In this document: positions 26,660-33,681 of the stretch, in pieces | Position numbering within the stretch: the stretch's first letter is position 1 | Layout of the letters: each line of letters starts with the position of its first letter | DNA from: an uncultured Verrucomicrobiota bacterium | GTDB taxonomy: Bacteria > Verrucomicrobiota > Verrucomicrobiia > Verrucomicrobiales > Verrucomicrobiaceae | Reading direction: 5' to 3' | Length of the DNA stretch: 38,826 nucleotides | NCBI GenBank assembly: GCA_903838675.1 | Contig: CAILZI010000189.1 | Span: 1-38,826, forward strand | Position numbers and translations under genes: made by a program | Notes under the pieces: model-generated | Databases searched by the model: none | What the model was told of the DNA's origin: nothing | What the model saw: the letters and a program-made list of their open reading frames with translations, nothing else

Positions 26660-27310
26660 ATGCCGCGTGTTCTCATCCTGTTCTTTGCACTGAGTCTCGG
26701 AGTCTTCGCTCAAAGCCCGGCTCCGCGCACGGTGATCGTGTTTGGAGATTCCATCACCGCAGGCGGCGCTTTGCCAAAAAAGGAGCGCGAGCATCTCTGG
26801 GTGACGCAGGTGCAGCAGCTGTCGGCGGGAGCACTCACGCTGATCAATGAAGGCAAAGGCGGGCGTCCGACGAACTCGCTCCCCGAGTTTGAGGCGATGC
26901 TAAAACGCTTTGCGAAGGCGGACGCGCTCGTCATCGCTCTTGGTATGAATGATTCCCGCGACATCACGCCGCAATGCATCCCCAAGGCGGTGGCAAATGT
27001 GCGGGCGATGATCGAGAAAACGCGGGCAGTCTACGGCGCAAAGCTGCCCGTGCTGCTCGTCGGTCCCACGAACATCAACAAGGCCGCGCTGGGGCCGACG
27101 AAGCCCATCGCTAACGAACGCGAGGCAAAGCTGCGTGAACTCGGCGCTGCGTTTGAGAAACTCGCCGCTGAGACCAAGAGCGAATTCGTCAGCCTCTTTG
27201 GCATCGTGCCAGATTTATCTTTGCTCAAAGATGGGGTGCATCCTGATGGCGCTGGGAATGATGCCATCGCGAAAGTGATGGGGGAGAAGTTGAAGGCGCT
27301 GCGCTGGTAG
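26660..27310 (+). CDS. Secreted SGNH/GDSL hydrolase (TesA-like)
   Basis: 216 residues from the ATG at 26660, with a signal peptide (MPRVLILFFALSLGVFAQ). The catalytic blocks are in order: FGDSITAGG (Ser 31), a glycine block around NEGKGGRPTNS, GMNDSRDI, and the Asp-His pair in DGVHPDGAG. This is the layout of TesA-type esterases and lysophospholipases. It would act in the envelope on an ester or acyl-linked substrate not identifiable from sequence. It converges on the RlmI-like gene. Confidence 0.88.
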   Translation: MPRVLILFFALSLGVFAQSPAPRTVIVFGDSITAGGALPKKEREHLWVTQVQQLSAGALTLINEGKGGRPTNSLPEFEAMLKRFAKADALVIALGMNDSRDITPQCIPKAVANVRAMIEKTRAVYGAKLPVLLVGPTNINKAALGPTKPIANEREAKLRELGAAFEKLAAETKSEFVSLFGIVPDLSLLKDGVHPDGAGNDAIAKVMGEKLKALRW

Positions 27311-27325
27311 TGGCGCGTTACGATT

Positions 27326-28222
27326 TCACCGCAGCATCATCCACAGCGTGCTGGAGCCATGGCCGGGCGGGAAATCCACCGGCGTGCCGAGCTTGAGGTA
27401 GTCGGCGGTGCGGCGCTTGCCTTTCGCGCACCAGCGCGCGCTGCGCTCCAGTGTGGCGGGGTCGAGCTTGGTGCAATTCGTGGAAAGCAGGATGGCGCAT
27501 TTCTGTGCCGCCACTTCCAGCGCGGCATTGAGCAGGTCTTCAAAGTGATTCTCCACCTGCCAGCGGCGGCCGTTCTTGCTGCGGGAGAAGGTGGGCGGAT
27601 CAAGGATGATGGCGTCAAAGCGCTCGCCACGCACGGAGAGCTGCGGCAACAGCTCGGCGGCGTCATCCACCACAAAGCGGTGCTTCGTTTCCGCGATGCC
27701 ATTGAGCGCGAGATTCTGTTTGCCGCGATCGAGTGATTTGCGGGACAGGTCCACGCTCAGCGTTTCCGCGCCCGCAAGCGCGGCCACCAGCGAAAAACTG
27801 CAGGTGTAGGCAAAGGTGTTCAGCACGCGCTTGGGCTTCAGTGCATGCAGCTTGGCGCGGTTCAGGCGCTGATCCATAAACAGGCCATGGCTGTAGCTCG
27901 CACCGATGTCGAGGCCGTAGCGAATTCCGGCCTCCGTCACCACCGTGGTCAGGGGCAGCGTGGCATCGCCACTGTGCAGCACGGGCGAGACGCGGTCGGC
28001 GTTCTTGATGGGCATGAAGCGGTGAAACACCCGCACAGGCTGCCAGCCCGAATCTGTGCACCACTTGGTGAGACCGGCGGCGAGTTCATCGCGGGCGGTA
28101 TCGCTTTTGTAGGAAAGGATCACGTCATCTCCCAGTCGCTCCACCCAGCCGCCGGGGCCGGAGGCGAGGCGGTGCGCGTTGGTGCCTGCGGTTTCAATCA
28201 CTTTGCACTGGGCGGGCGTCAT
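27326..28222 (-). CDS. Class I SAM-dependent rRNA methyltransferase, RlmI type
   Basis: 298 residues from the ATG at 28222; a start at 28306 would add a Pro-rich, unconserved 28 residues and remains possible. The SAM domain has VLNTFAYTCSFSLVAALAGA, VDLSRKSLDRGKQNLALNG and the motif IILDPPTFSRSKNGR, which is the DPPxF motif of the RlmI/RlmK group that makes 5-methylcytosine or N2-methylguanine in 23S rRNA. The N-terminal half is the small RNA-binding part. The exact target base cannot be told. The neighbour RlmN is another rRNA modifier about 0.8 kb away. Confidence 0.82.
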   Translation of the reverse strand: MTPAQCKVIETAGTNAHRLASGPGGWVERLGDDVILSYKSDTARDELAAGLTKWCTDSGWQPVRVFHRFMPIKNADRVSPVLHSGDATLPLTTVVTEAGIRYGLDIGASYSHGLFMDQRLNRAKLHALKPKRVLNTFAYTCSFSLVAALAGAETLSVDLSRKSLDRGKQNLALNGIAETKHRFVVDDAAELLPQLSVRGERFDAIILDPPTFSRSKNGRRWQVENHFEDLLNAALEVAAQKCAILLSTNCTKLDPATLERSARWCAKGKRRTADYLKLGTPVDFPPGHGSSTLWMMLR

Positions 28223-28373
28223 CCATGTCAGGGATGGAGGGGCAGGACGTGGGTCGGGGGGAAGGTTCACTGCCTCACTCCTGCCGCAGGATGAGGGGTG
28301 AGGCAATGCGGGTGTTGGGGTTCAGCAGTATCAGCCGGCGGCTCGGCCGTTGAGTATCATGGGCTCCGACGTC

Positions 28374-28460
28374 GGCGGGCTGGGACAGCCCGCCCTACCC
28401 GCGATGGGCGTTTGAGCGTCGACTGTGCAAAGGTAGGGCGCGCTCTCCGAGAGCGCCGCC
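28374..28460. repeat. Inverted pair of GTAG-head hairpin repeats (REP-like)
   Basis: Two hairpins face away from a shared centre. On the minus strand GGTAGGG (28393-28399) is followed by a 9-bp stem (28386-28394 with 28374-28382, loop GGA). On the plus strand GGTAGGG (28432-28438) leads into an 8-bp stem GCGCTCTC with GAGAGCGC (28440-28456). The two stems have different sequences, but both start at the same place relative to GTAG. CGCCCTACC and GGTAGGGCG form a perfect 9-bp inverted repeat. This is how REP elements are built. The region carries no gene. Confidence 0.65.
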
Positions 28461-28546
28461 GAACGTCTCCAGTCTCGCATTTGCAAATGAGTCGTTGGAA
28501 TCGTCATGCAGGCTGAAGCGCCGCTTTTGCCAAACGCATTTCTATC

Positions 28547-29008
28547 TCAGCTCTTCGGCGGCCACTCCACACCCGCAAGCTCCTTCGGCAGTTGCGTTGG
28601 GTCCGTCGGATAAATGAGCGACATATCAGGCTTCGCTGTGGCACCGGGAAGAAATTCGAGTTCCTCGGGCGCACCAATGATGAGCCACAGCACTTCTTCG
28701 GTGCTGTCGTTAAACACCTGCCGGAGTTGATCCGGCCCGACGTGGACACCGCCATGCTTGGGCACGGTGAGTGTTTCATCACCCACGCGCATGCGGCCTG
28801 TGCCTTCGAGCACAAAGTAAAACTCCTCGGCGCGGATGTGCTTGTGCAGCGTGTTCGCGCTTTTGGGCGGCATGCGCCAGAGTCGCGCGCCCATGTTTTC
28901 GCTGCCGGTGCGCTCCAGAAAATCCGCGTTCGGGATGCGCATGAGATTCGACAGCCGCCAGGTGAGATCTCCGGGCGTGATGAGATGATAGCCTTGCACG
29001 GGGTTCAT
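28547..29008 (-). CDS. Small cupin-domain protein
   Basis: 153 residues from the ATG at 29008; a start at 29068 would run into the rlmN gene. One cupin domain is seen, with metal ligands likely in HKHIRAEEFYFVLEGTGRMR (the HxH...E pattern) and a second block VPKHGGVHVGPDQLRQVFND. Cupins are metal-binding beta barrels with very varied roles (isomerases, dioxygenases, sugar-binding), so no reaction can be named. It follows rlmN by 11 bp on the same strand and may be co-transcribed with it. Confidence 0.82.
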   Translation of the reverse strand: MNPVQGYHLITPGDLTWRLSNLMRIPNADFLERTGSENMGARLWRMPPKSANTLHKHIRAEEFYFVLEGTGRMRVGDETLTVPKHGGVHVGPDQLRQVFNDSTEEVLWLIIGAPEELEFLPGATAKPDMSLIYPTDPTQLPKELAGVEWPPKS

Positions 29009-29019
29009 GGAAATGCAGG

Positions 29020-30111
29020 TCAATGCGCGGAAGAAACCGCTGCTTCTCGTTTCCGCAACTGACCACACGCGGCATCGATGTCCGGCCCACGTGCACGGCG
29101 CAGATGCGCCACGGTGCCATGGGCGCGGAGTTCGGATAGAAAGGCTTCGGTTTGCTCCAGGCTGCTCGGGGCATAGGTGCGGCCTCGCAGGCTGAGGCCG
29201 GTGGCATTGTAGCGCAGCAGATTCACATGCATGCGCCGTCCTTCCAGCAGACGCGACAAATCGCGCGCCTGCGCGAGGGAATCGTTCACGCCATCGAGCA
29301 GGCAGTACTGGATGGTGGTGATGCGGCCGCTGCTGGCCTGGTAGCGGTCCACGGCGGCAAGCACGTCCTGCACATCAAAGCGTTTGCCCATGGGCAGCAA
29401 GTCGGCGCGCGTTGCGTCATCCGGTGCATGCAAGGACAAGGCGAGGTGCACGCCGAGATCGGCCTCGCGCAGTTCATCAATGCCCGGCACGATGCCCACG
29501 GTGGAGATGGCGATCTGCCGCCAGCCGAACGCGCCGAGCGTGGGCGCTGCGATGCGTTGCACGGCGGCGAGCACGTTTTTGAGATTCAGCATCGGCTCGC
29601 CCATGCCCATGAAGACGATGGTGCGCAGCGTGCGCCCGGCGGCACGTGCCTCACGGCGCAGGTGGATGAACTGCTCCACGATCTCGCCTGAGGTGAGATT
29701 GCGCTCAAAGCCGGTCTGCGTGGTGGCGCAAAAATCACAGCCCATGGCGCAGCCCACCTGGCTGGAAATGCAGCCCGCTGCACGCTCCGGGTGAAAGTCT
29801 GGCATCAGCACGGACTCCACCGTGCGCCCGTCATGCAGGCGCAGCAGCAGCTTCGCGGTGCCATCTTCGGAAACCTGTCGCATGGCGAGGCTTGCGGCTG
29901 CGGTGGGAAAGGCAGACTGCAATTGCTGAGCAAGCTCCGCTGGTAGCCGCATGCCGGGGTGCTCCCTGCTTTCATCACCATGCACTTCGAGGAGATTCCG
30001 CAGCACGCGCGGTGCGTGCGCGGCTTTGAACCCCTGCGCGGCCAGCCACGTGCCCAGCTCCTCGGCAGAGAGATCGGGCAAGGTGCGAGCTGGGCGGGTG
30101 GTCAGGGACAT
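29020..30111 (-). CDS. rlmN: Dual-specificity rRNA/tRNA adenine-C2 methyltransferase RlmN
   Basis: 363 residues. The radical-SAM cluster motif CAMGCDFC gives the three iron-sulfur cysteines 121, 125 and 128. The two catalytic cysteines of the family are matched by Cys 114 (AGCISSQVG) and Cys 349 in DIDAACGQLRK near the end. GERERGGAY-type SAM contacts are replaced by VFMGMGEPMLNLKNVLAAV, the usual RlmN block. It methylates C2 of A2503 in 23S rRNA and of A37 in some tRNAs, which affects decoding accuracy and antibiotic response at the peptidyl centre. It is upstream of the cupin gene. Confidence 0.95.
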   Translation of the reverse strand: MSLTTRPARTLPDLSAEELGTWLAAQGFKAAHAPRVLRNLLEVHGDESREHPGMRLPAELAQQLQSAFPTAAASLAMRQVSEDGTAKLLLRLHDGRTVESVLMPDFHPERAAGCISSQVGCAMGCDFCATTQTGFERNLTSGEIVEQFIHLRREARAAGRTLRTIVFMGMGEPMLNLKNVLAAVQRIAAPTLGAFGWRQIAISTVGIVPGIDELREADLGVHLALSLHAPDDATRADLLPMGKRFDVQDVLAAVDRYQASSGRITTIQYCLLDGVNDSLAQARDLSRLLEGRRMHVNLLRYNATGLSLRGRTYAPSSLEQTEAFLSELRAHGTVAHLRRARGPDIDAACGQLRKREAAVSSAH

Positions 30112-30135
30112 GGGGCGGGCGCAGACATAAAGGCG

Positions 30136-30205
30136 CCCCGTTGCGCCGCAACTGGAGTTCTGCTGTCCGCCCCGGTCTTCCTAACCCCGTTGCAGTGCAA
30201 CGGGG
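30136..30205. repeat. Two related hairpins in the rlmN-FKBP spacer
   Basis: Both contain CCCCGTTGC. The first has a 5-bp stem GTTGC with GCAAC (30140-30152). The second has a 10-bp stem CCCCGTTGCA with TGCAACGGGG around one base (30185-30205). There is no following T-run on either strand, so a canonical terminator is unlikely. The whole spacer is 109 bp and holds no gene. Confidence 0.45.
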
Positions 30206-30220
30206 CTGCTTTGGCCAGCC

Positions 30221-30700
30221 TTACTGCGCTCCGTTCACCTGCAGCAGATGCACTTGGAAAATCAGGTCGCTGTTGGCCGGGATGCCACCCATAGACTGGG
30301 GGCCGTAGGCGATGTTGGCCGGGAGGTAGAGCATCCATTGGTCGCCAGGCTTCATGAGCATCAGCGCCTCCGTCCAGCCGGGGATCACCTGACCGACGCC
30401 AAAGGTGGCCGGTGTTCCGCGATCGTAGGAGCTATCAAACTGTGTGCCATTGGTCAGCGTTCCTTTGTAATGGACGGTGACCGAGTCACTGAGGGTGGGG
30501 TGTTTTCCTTCTGCAGGGCCAGATGTCAGCACCTGGTAGCGCAGCCCGCTGGGCCTGGTGACCACCGTGCCGGGCGCTTGCACGGCGTTGCTGGCCGGGG
30601 CCGTGGCTTTTTGCTCTGCTGTGGGCTTTCCGCTCTCGCAGCCCGGGATCAGGAGCAGCAGTGCGGCGGACAGGGACAAAGACAAAGGAGTGCGTTTCAT
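30221..30700 (-). CDS. FKBP-type peptidyl-prolyl isomerase lipoprotein
   Basis: 159 residues from the ATG at 30700; the open frame continues upstream to 31036 but that part has no conserved content. The signal ends in a lipobox-like LIPGC, so the protein should be anchored to a membrane by a lipid. The FKBP domain covers about 50-156: LRYQVLTSG, SVTVHYKGTLTNGTQFDSSY, VIPGWTEALMLMKPGDQWMLY, AYGPQSMGGIPANSDLIFQV. These carry the active-site aromatics. It helps fold envelope proteins by isomerising prolyl bonds. A 360-bp upstream region contains a large hairpin. Confidence 0.9.
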   Translation of the reverse strand: MKRTPLSLSLSAALLLLIPGCESGKPTAEQKATAPASNAVQAPGTVVTRPSGLRYQVLTSGPAEGKHPTLSDSVTVHYKGTLTNGTQFDSSYDRGTPATFGVGQVIPGWTEALMLMKPGDQWMLYLPANIAYGPQSMGGIPANSDLIFQVHLLQVNGAQ

Positions 30701-31060
30701 GGAGACAGCGGTTGGGTTGGATGGAGCAGGGGCCTTGTTTTGGGGCCCGTGGTGCCGGAAGATGTGGCCGGAAACGGCCTTTGCGCAACTGGGATGCACG
30801 GTGCTGCAAGGAACAGCGGGCAGGGGGGCGGTAATGTAGTGAAGTCTTTGCTCACGCCCTTTTGACCTTCGCTGGGACTGACAAAACTGACAGAACCCAG
30901 TTTTCTCGGTTGTGTCAGTTTTGTCAGTGCCTTTTACAAGGGGAGGTATTTTTTCAGGGTGGGTTCGGGTGGTGGAATGATACCGGAGGGCAGGCTGCAA
31001 GAATGGGTTCATGAATGGCATGCTGCTAGATACCACTCCATGCTATGCATGATGCCTGCA
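30701..31060. other. 360-bp spacer between mtfA and the FKBP gene
   Basis: No gene is supported here; the frames that cross it are unconserved extensions. It serves as the leader of the FKBP gene on the minus strand and the trailer of the mtfA-type gene. Its main content is the large hairpin at 30877-30928. Confidence 0.4.
30877..30928. repeat. Large hairpin built of four heptamer copies
   Basis: A 21-bp inverted repeat (30877-30897 with 30908-30928) pairs at 20 of 21 positions around a 10-base loop. Each arm holds two copies of the heptamer ACTGACA / TGTCAGT at a 9-bp spacing, giving four copies: 30877-30883, 30886-30892, 30913-30919 and 30922-30928. No T-run follows on the minus strand. 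It lies about 180 bp upstream of the FKBP start. It could be an operator array, an RNA regulator or a remnant of a mobile element. Confidence 0.6.
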
Positions 31061-31843
31061 TCATTTGTCCTGCATCCACTCCCGTGGATCCAGATGGTAG
31101 TATTTGGCCAGCTCCGCGTACATCTCCGGCCGCTCCTCAAACAACTTCTCCGGTTTCTCAAAGAAAGTCTCGGTGGCCACCGCGAAGAACTCCGCAGGAT
31201 TCGTCGCGCCGTAGGCATCCATGACGGTCTTCCTGCCTTCCTCCGTGCTTTGCAGGAAGTCGGCGTAGTTGTCATGGAACACCCGCGACCACAGTCGGTA
31301 GGCCGCACCGCTGGGCAGGGCAGGGGCGCCATCCGTGGGGCCATCTTCGTGGTCCAGCTGGTGGGCAAACTCATGGAAGGTCACATTGTCCCCATCATGA
31401 ATGCAGCGGGCTCCTTGAGCCACGGAGTCCCAGGCCAGCACCACCGTGCCCCAGCCCCAGGACTCCCCCAGCCGGCGCACCTCGCCCTCGGTGACGATGC
31501 CGCTGGCACCCACGCTCTTGCGCACGGAGCTGAAGGTGGTGGGGTAGAGGTACACCGCACTCAGCTTTGGGTAGGGCTTCCCCTCCCGGTGCACCACCAG
31601 CAGGCAGGCCTGCGCCGCCACCGTGAGGATCATGGCCTCCGTCAGCTCCAGCCCGCCACAGCCTTCAAAGCGGATGGTGGAGATGAACTGGGCGATCCTC
31701 TCATGAAGCCGCAGGCGCAGCTCCTCCGGCAGCCTGGCATACAGAGGCACGTTCTGCTTCAGCAGAGCGATCCATTCTTCATGGAACACCACCGCCTCCT
31801 GCGTCTCCCCGCCAAAGAATGCCTTCAGTTTCTGCCAGATCAT
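31061..31843 (-). CDS. MtfA-family zinc metallopeptidase
   Basis: 260 residues from the ATG at 31843; the earlier start at 31885 is less likely. The zinc motif HEFAH is at 157-161 and continues QLDHEDG. Further family blocks are SAVYLYPTTFSSV and WGWGTVVLAWDSVAQGARCIHDGDNV. The late block ATNPAEFFAVATETFFEKPE supplies the third metal ligand region. MtfA (peptidase M90) in E. coli binds and inactivates the Mlc repressor and thereby affects glucose uptake. Whether a Mlc-like target exists here is not known. Confidence 0.9.
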   Translation of the reverse strand: MIWQKLKAFFGGETQEAVVFHEEWIALLKQNVPLYARLPEELRLRLHERIAQFISTIRFEGCGGLELTEAMILTVAAQACLLVVHREGKPYPKLSAVYLYPTTFSSVRKSVGASGIVTEGEVRRLGESWGWGTVVLAWDSVAQGARCIHDGDNVTFHEFAHQLDHEDGPTDGAPALPSGAAYRLWSRVFHDNYADFLQSTEEGRKTVMDAYGATNPAEFFAVATETFFEKPEKLFEERPEMYAELAKYYHLDPREWMQDK

Positions 31844-31910
31844 AGGATCGAATGTTAGGCCATGTTGGCCACGCTGCCAGAGCATTCACGGTGAAGCGCG
31901 CTGGTAGAGA

Positions 31911-31999
31911 GGAGCGCGGACACTCTTGTCCGCTTCGTCTTCTCCTCGCGGCTTTGCCGCCTGTTGAATGCGGCGGTCAGGAGTGACCGCGCTCCCTTC
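31911..31999. repeat. Inverted pair of GGAG-head hairpin repeats (REPIN-like, 89 bp)
   Basis: The outer ends are inverted copies: GGAGCGCGGACAC (31911-31923) and GTGACCGCGCTCC (31983-31995), 12 of 13 matching. Each end is GGAG followed by a 7-bp stem with a 4-base loop: GCGGACA/TGTCCGC at 31915-31932 and GCGGTCA/TGACCGC at 31973-31990. The two stems differ by an A-T to T-A pair swap, so pairing is kept. A third small hairpin GCGGC-TTT-GCCGC sits in the middle (31948-31960). The ends match the copy inside the kinase gene (6296-6375). Confidence 0.7.
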
Positions 32000-32198
32000 T
32001 TGAATGGAGCATCAGCCCGCCATGGCTCAGACCTGCAGGGAGCAGCTCAAAATCATTGTCGTCGGCTGTACTTGGAATCAGGGCACAGCAAAGCTGATTG
32101 ATGGTGCGAAAACCAGCAATCGAATGGTAGAACGCAGCAAGAAACGTGCCATCACCTGGTGGTTTTTTCTTGTCGGGTGGCGGTGGCTTGGTTAGCAT
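31977..32198 (-). CDS. Possible 73-residue protein, end altered by a repeat
   Basis: A minus-strand frame from the ATG at 32198 gives a protein that begins MLTKPPPPDKKKPPGDGTF and goes on with AAFYHSIAGFRTINQLCC. The composition looks protein-like, but the last eight or so residues are encoded by the repeat element at 31911-31999, so the original end may have been lost. It lies between the mtfA-type gene and amt. No homologue is recognised. It could equally be a chance frame. Confidence 0.25.
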   Translation of the reverse strand: MLTKPPPPDKKKPPGDGTFLAAFYHSIAGFRTINQLCCALIPSTADDNDFELLPAGLSHGGLMLHSRRERGHS

Positions 32199-32205
32199 CG
32201 CCACC
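32178..32205. repeat. Hairpin upstream of amt, partner of the one downstream
   Basis: A stem GGGTGGCG with CGCCACCC (32175-32182 and 32199-32206). It contains TGGCGGTGG, TAGCA and CGCCACC in order, all shared with 33611-33635 on the other side of amt. It ends about 45 bp before the amt start, so it would be in the leader RNA if transcription starts earlier. CAACC repeats follow (32207-32250). Confidence 0.45.
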
Positions 32206-32251
32206 CAACCAGCCTCCAACCAAGGCTTTAGCACCAACCTACCAACCAACC

Positions 32252-33583
32252 ATGACCCCATCCCTGCTGAAACGCACGGGGAGCGGGGCCGCACGGCATT
32301 CCATTGCCGTGCTGGCCGCGCTCGCTCTCGCCACAACCACCGCCCATGCCGCCGACGGCTCCACCATCAACAGCGGGGACACCGCCTGGCTGCTGACCTC
32401 CACCGCGCTGGTGCTCTTCATGATGATCCCCGGCCTGGCGCTGTTTTACGCCGGTCTGGTGCGCGCGAAGAACATCCTCTCCATCCTGATGCAGTGCTTT
32501 GCGCTGACCGCCGTGCTCAGCCTCGTCTGGCTGGCCGTGGGCTACTCGCTGGCGTTTTCAGACGGCGGCAGCATCGTTGGCGGTTTCAGCAAGGCCTTCC
32601 TCAGCGGAGTGACGCCCACTTCCGTGCGCAGCGACTGCCCCACCATCCCCGAGCTGCTGCACTTCGCCTACCAGATGATGTTTTTCCTCATCACGCCGGG
32701 GCTGTTCATCGGGGCGTTTGCCGAGCGCATGAAGTTCCAGGCCATCCTGATCTTCAGCGTGGTGTGGAGCCTCGTGGTCTATGTGCCCTGCTGCTACGGT
32801 GTGTGGCACAAGGCGGGCGCGTTCTTCGGCCTCACCGGTGTGATCGATCTCGCGGGCGGCATTGTCGTGCACATCACCGCCGCCGTGGCCGCGCTGGTAG
32901 CTTGTATTATGGTCGGCCCGCGCCGTGGCTTTCCCCATGCGCAGATGATGCCGCACAACCTCGCCCTCACCGTCACCGGTGCAGGAATGCTGTGGGTTGG
33001 CTGGTTCGGCTTCAATGCCGGCAGCCAGCTCGCGGCGAATGGCTCTGCGGCCATGACTCTTGTCGTCACGCACATTTCCGCCAGCTCTGCCGCTGTGGTG
33101 TGGATGCTCATCGAGTGGCTGCGCAACGGCAGGCCCAGCGTGCTCGGCATCGCCACCGGCTCCATCGCCGGGCTTGCGGCCATCACCCCGGCCTCCGGGA
33201 AAGTGGGCCCCGTGGGAGCCCTCTGCATCGGTGCCATCTCCTCCATCCTGTGCTGGCTGGCCTGCGCCAAGCTCAAGCAGCGCTTCAAGTACGACGACTC
33301 GCTGGACGTCTTCGGCGTCCATGGCGTCGGCGGCTTCGTGGGCACCATCCTCGTGGCTGTGTTTGGCACCACCTCCTTCGCCGGCGGCCTGGGCAGCTTT
33401 CACATCGGCAGCCAGCTCGTCACGCAGCTCCTTGCCTCGCTTTACACCATCGTGCTTTCCGGCATCGCCAGCTACGTCATCCTCAAGGTGATCGACGTCA
33501 CCCTCGGCCTGCGCGTCAGCCCCGAGGAGGAAAATCAGGGCCTCGACCTCGCCGAGCACGGCGAAGCTGCCTACAACGACTGA
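32252..33583 (+). CDS. amt: Ammonium transporter, Amt family
   Basis: 443 residues from the ATG at 32252; the open frame from 32159 is preceded by repeats and unlikely to be used. A signal peptide (ending about AHA-ADGS) is followed by about 11 membrane helices. Family marks are GLALFYAGLVRAKNILS, the ammonia-channel histidines in GGIVVHITAAVAAL and DVFGVHGVGG, and FGFNAGSQLAANG. The C-terminal tail is short and ends EHGEAAYND. Amt proteins carry ammonium into the cell and are gated by GlnK/GlnB proteins. No glnK gene is adjacent, unlike the common amt-glnK pair. Related hairpins flank the gene. Confidence 0.93.
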   Translation: MTPSLLKRTGSGAARHSIAVLAALALATTTAHAADGSTINSGDTAWLLTSTALVLFMMIPGLALFYAGLVRAKNILSILMQCFALTAVLSLVWLAVGYSLAFSDGGSIVGGFSKAFLSGVTPTSVRSDCPTIPELLHFAYQMMFFLITPGLFIGAFAERMKFQAILIFSVVWSLVVYVPCCYGVWHKAGAFFGLTGVIDLAGGIVVHITAAVAALVACIMVGPRRGFPHAQMMPHNLALTVTGAGMLWVGWFGFNAGSQLAANGSAAMTLVVTHISASSAAVVWMLIEWLRNGRPSVLGIATGSIAGLAAITPASGKVGPVGALCIGAISSILCWLACAKLKQRFKYDDSLDVFGVHGVGGFVGTILVAVFGTTSFAGGLGSFHIGSQLVTQLLASLYTIVLSGIASYVILKVIDVTLGLRVSPEEENQGLDLAEHGEAAYND

Positions 33584-33600
33584 GTTTCAATCCGTGGCGC

Positions 33601-33647
33601 GGGAGGGGGATGGCGGTGGTGCTAGCAACGCCACCGCTCTTACTCCC
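33601..33647. repeat. Hairpin downstream of amt, partner of the one upstream
   Basis: An inner stem GCGGTGG with CCACCGC (33613-33619, 33631-33637) plus an outer GGGAG with CTCCC (33601-33605, 33643-33647). It shares TGGCGGTGG, TAGCA and CGCCACC with the hairpin before amt. No clean T-run follows, so it would be a weak terminator at best. Confidence 0.45.
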
Positions 33648-33681
33648 TGACCATGGAATGGTATTTAAAAGTATTAGGAGG

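Noticed and set aside
30701..31036. N-terminal extension of the FKBP frame
   Set aside because: Crosses the large hairpin and precedes a clear lipoprotein signal.
32558..33559. 333-codon minus-strand frame in amt
   Set aside because: Antisense shadow rich in Gly, Glu, His; amt itself is certain.
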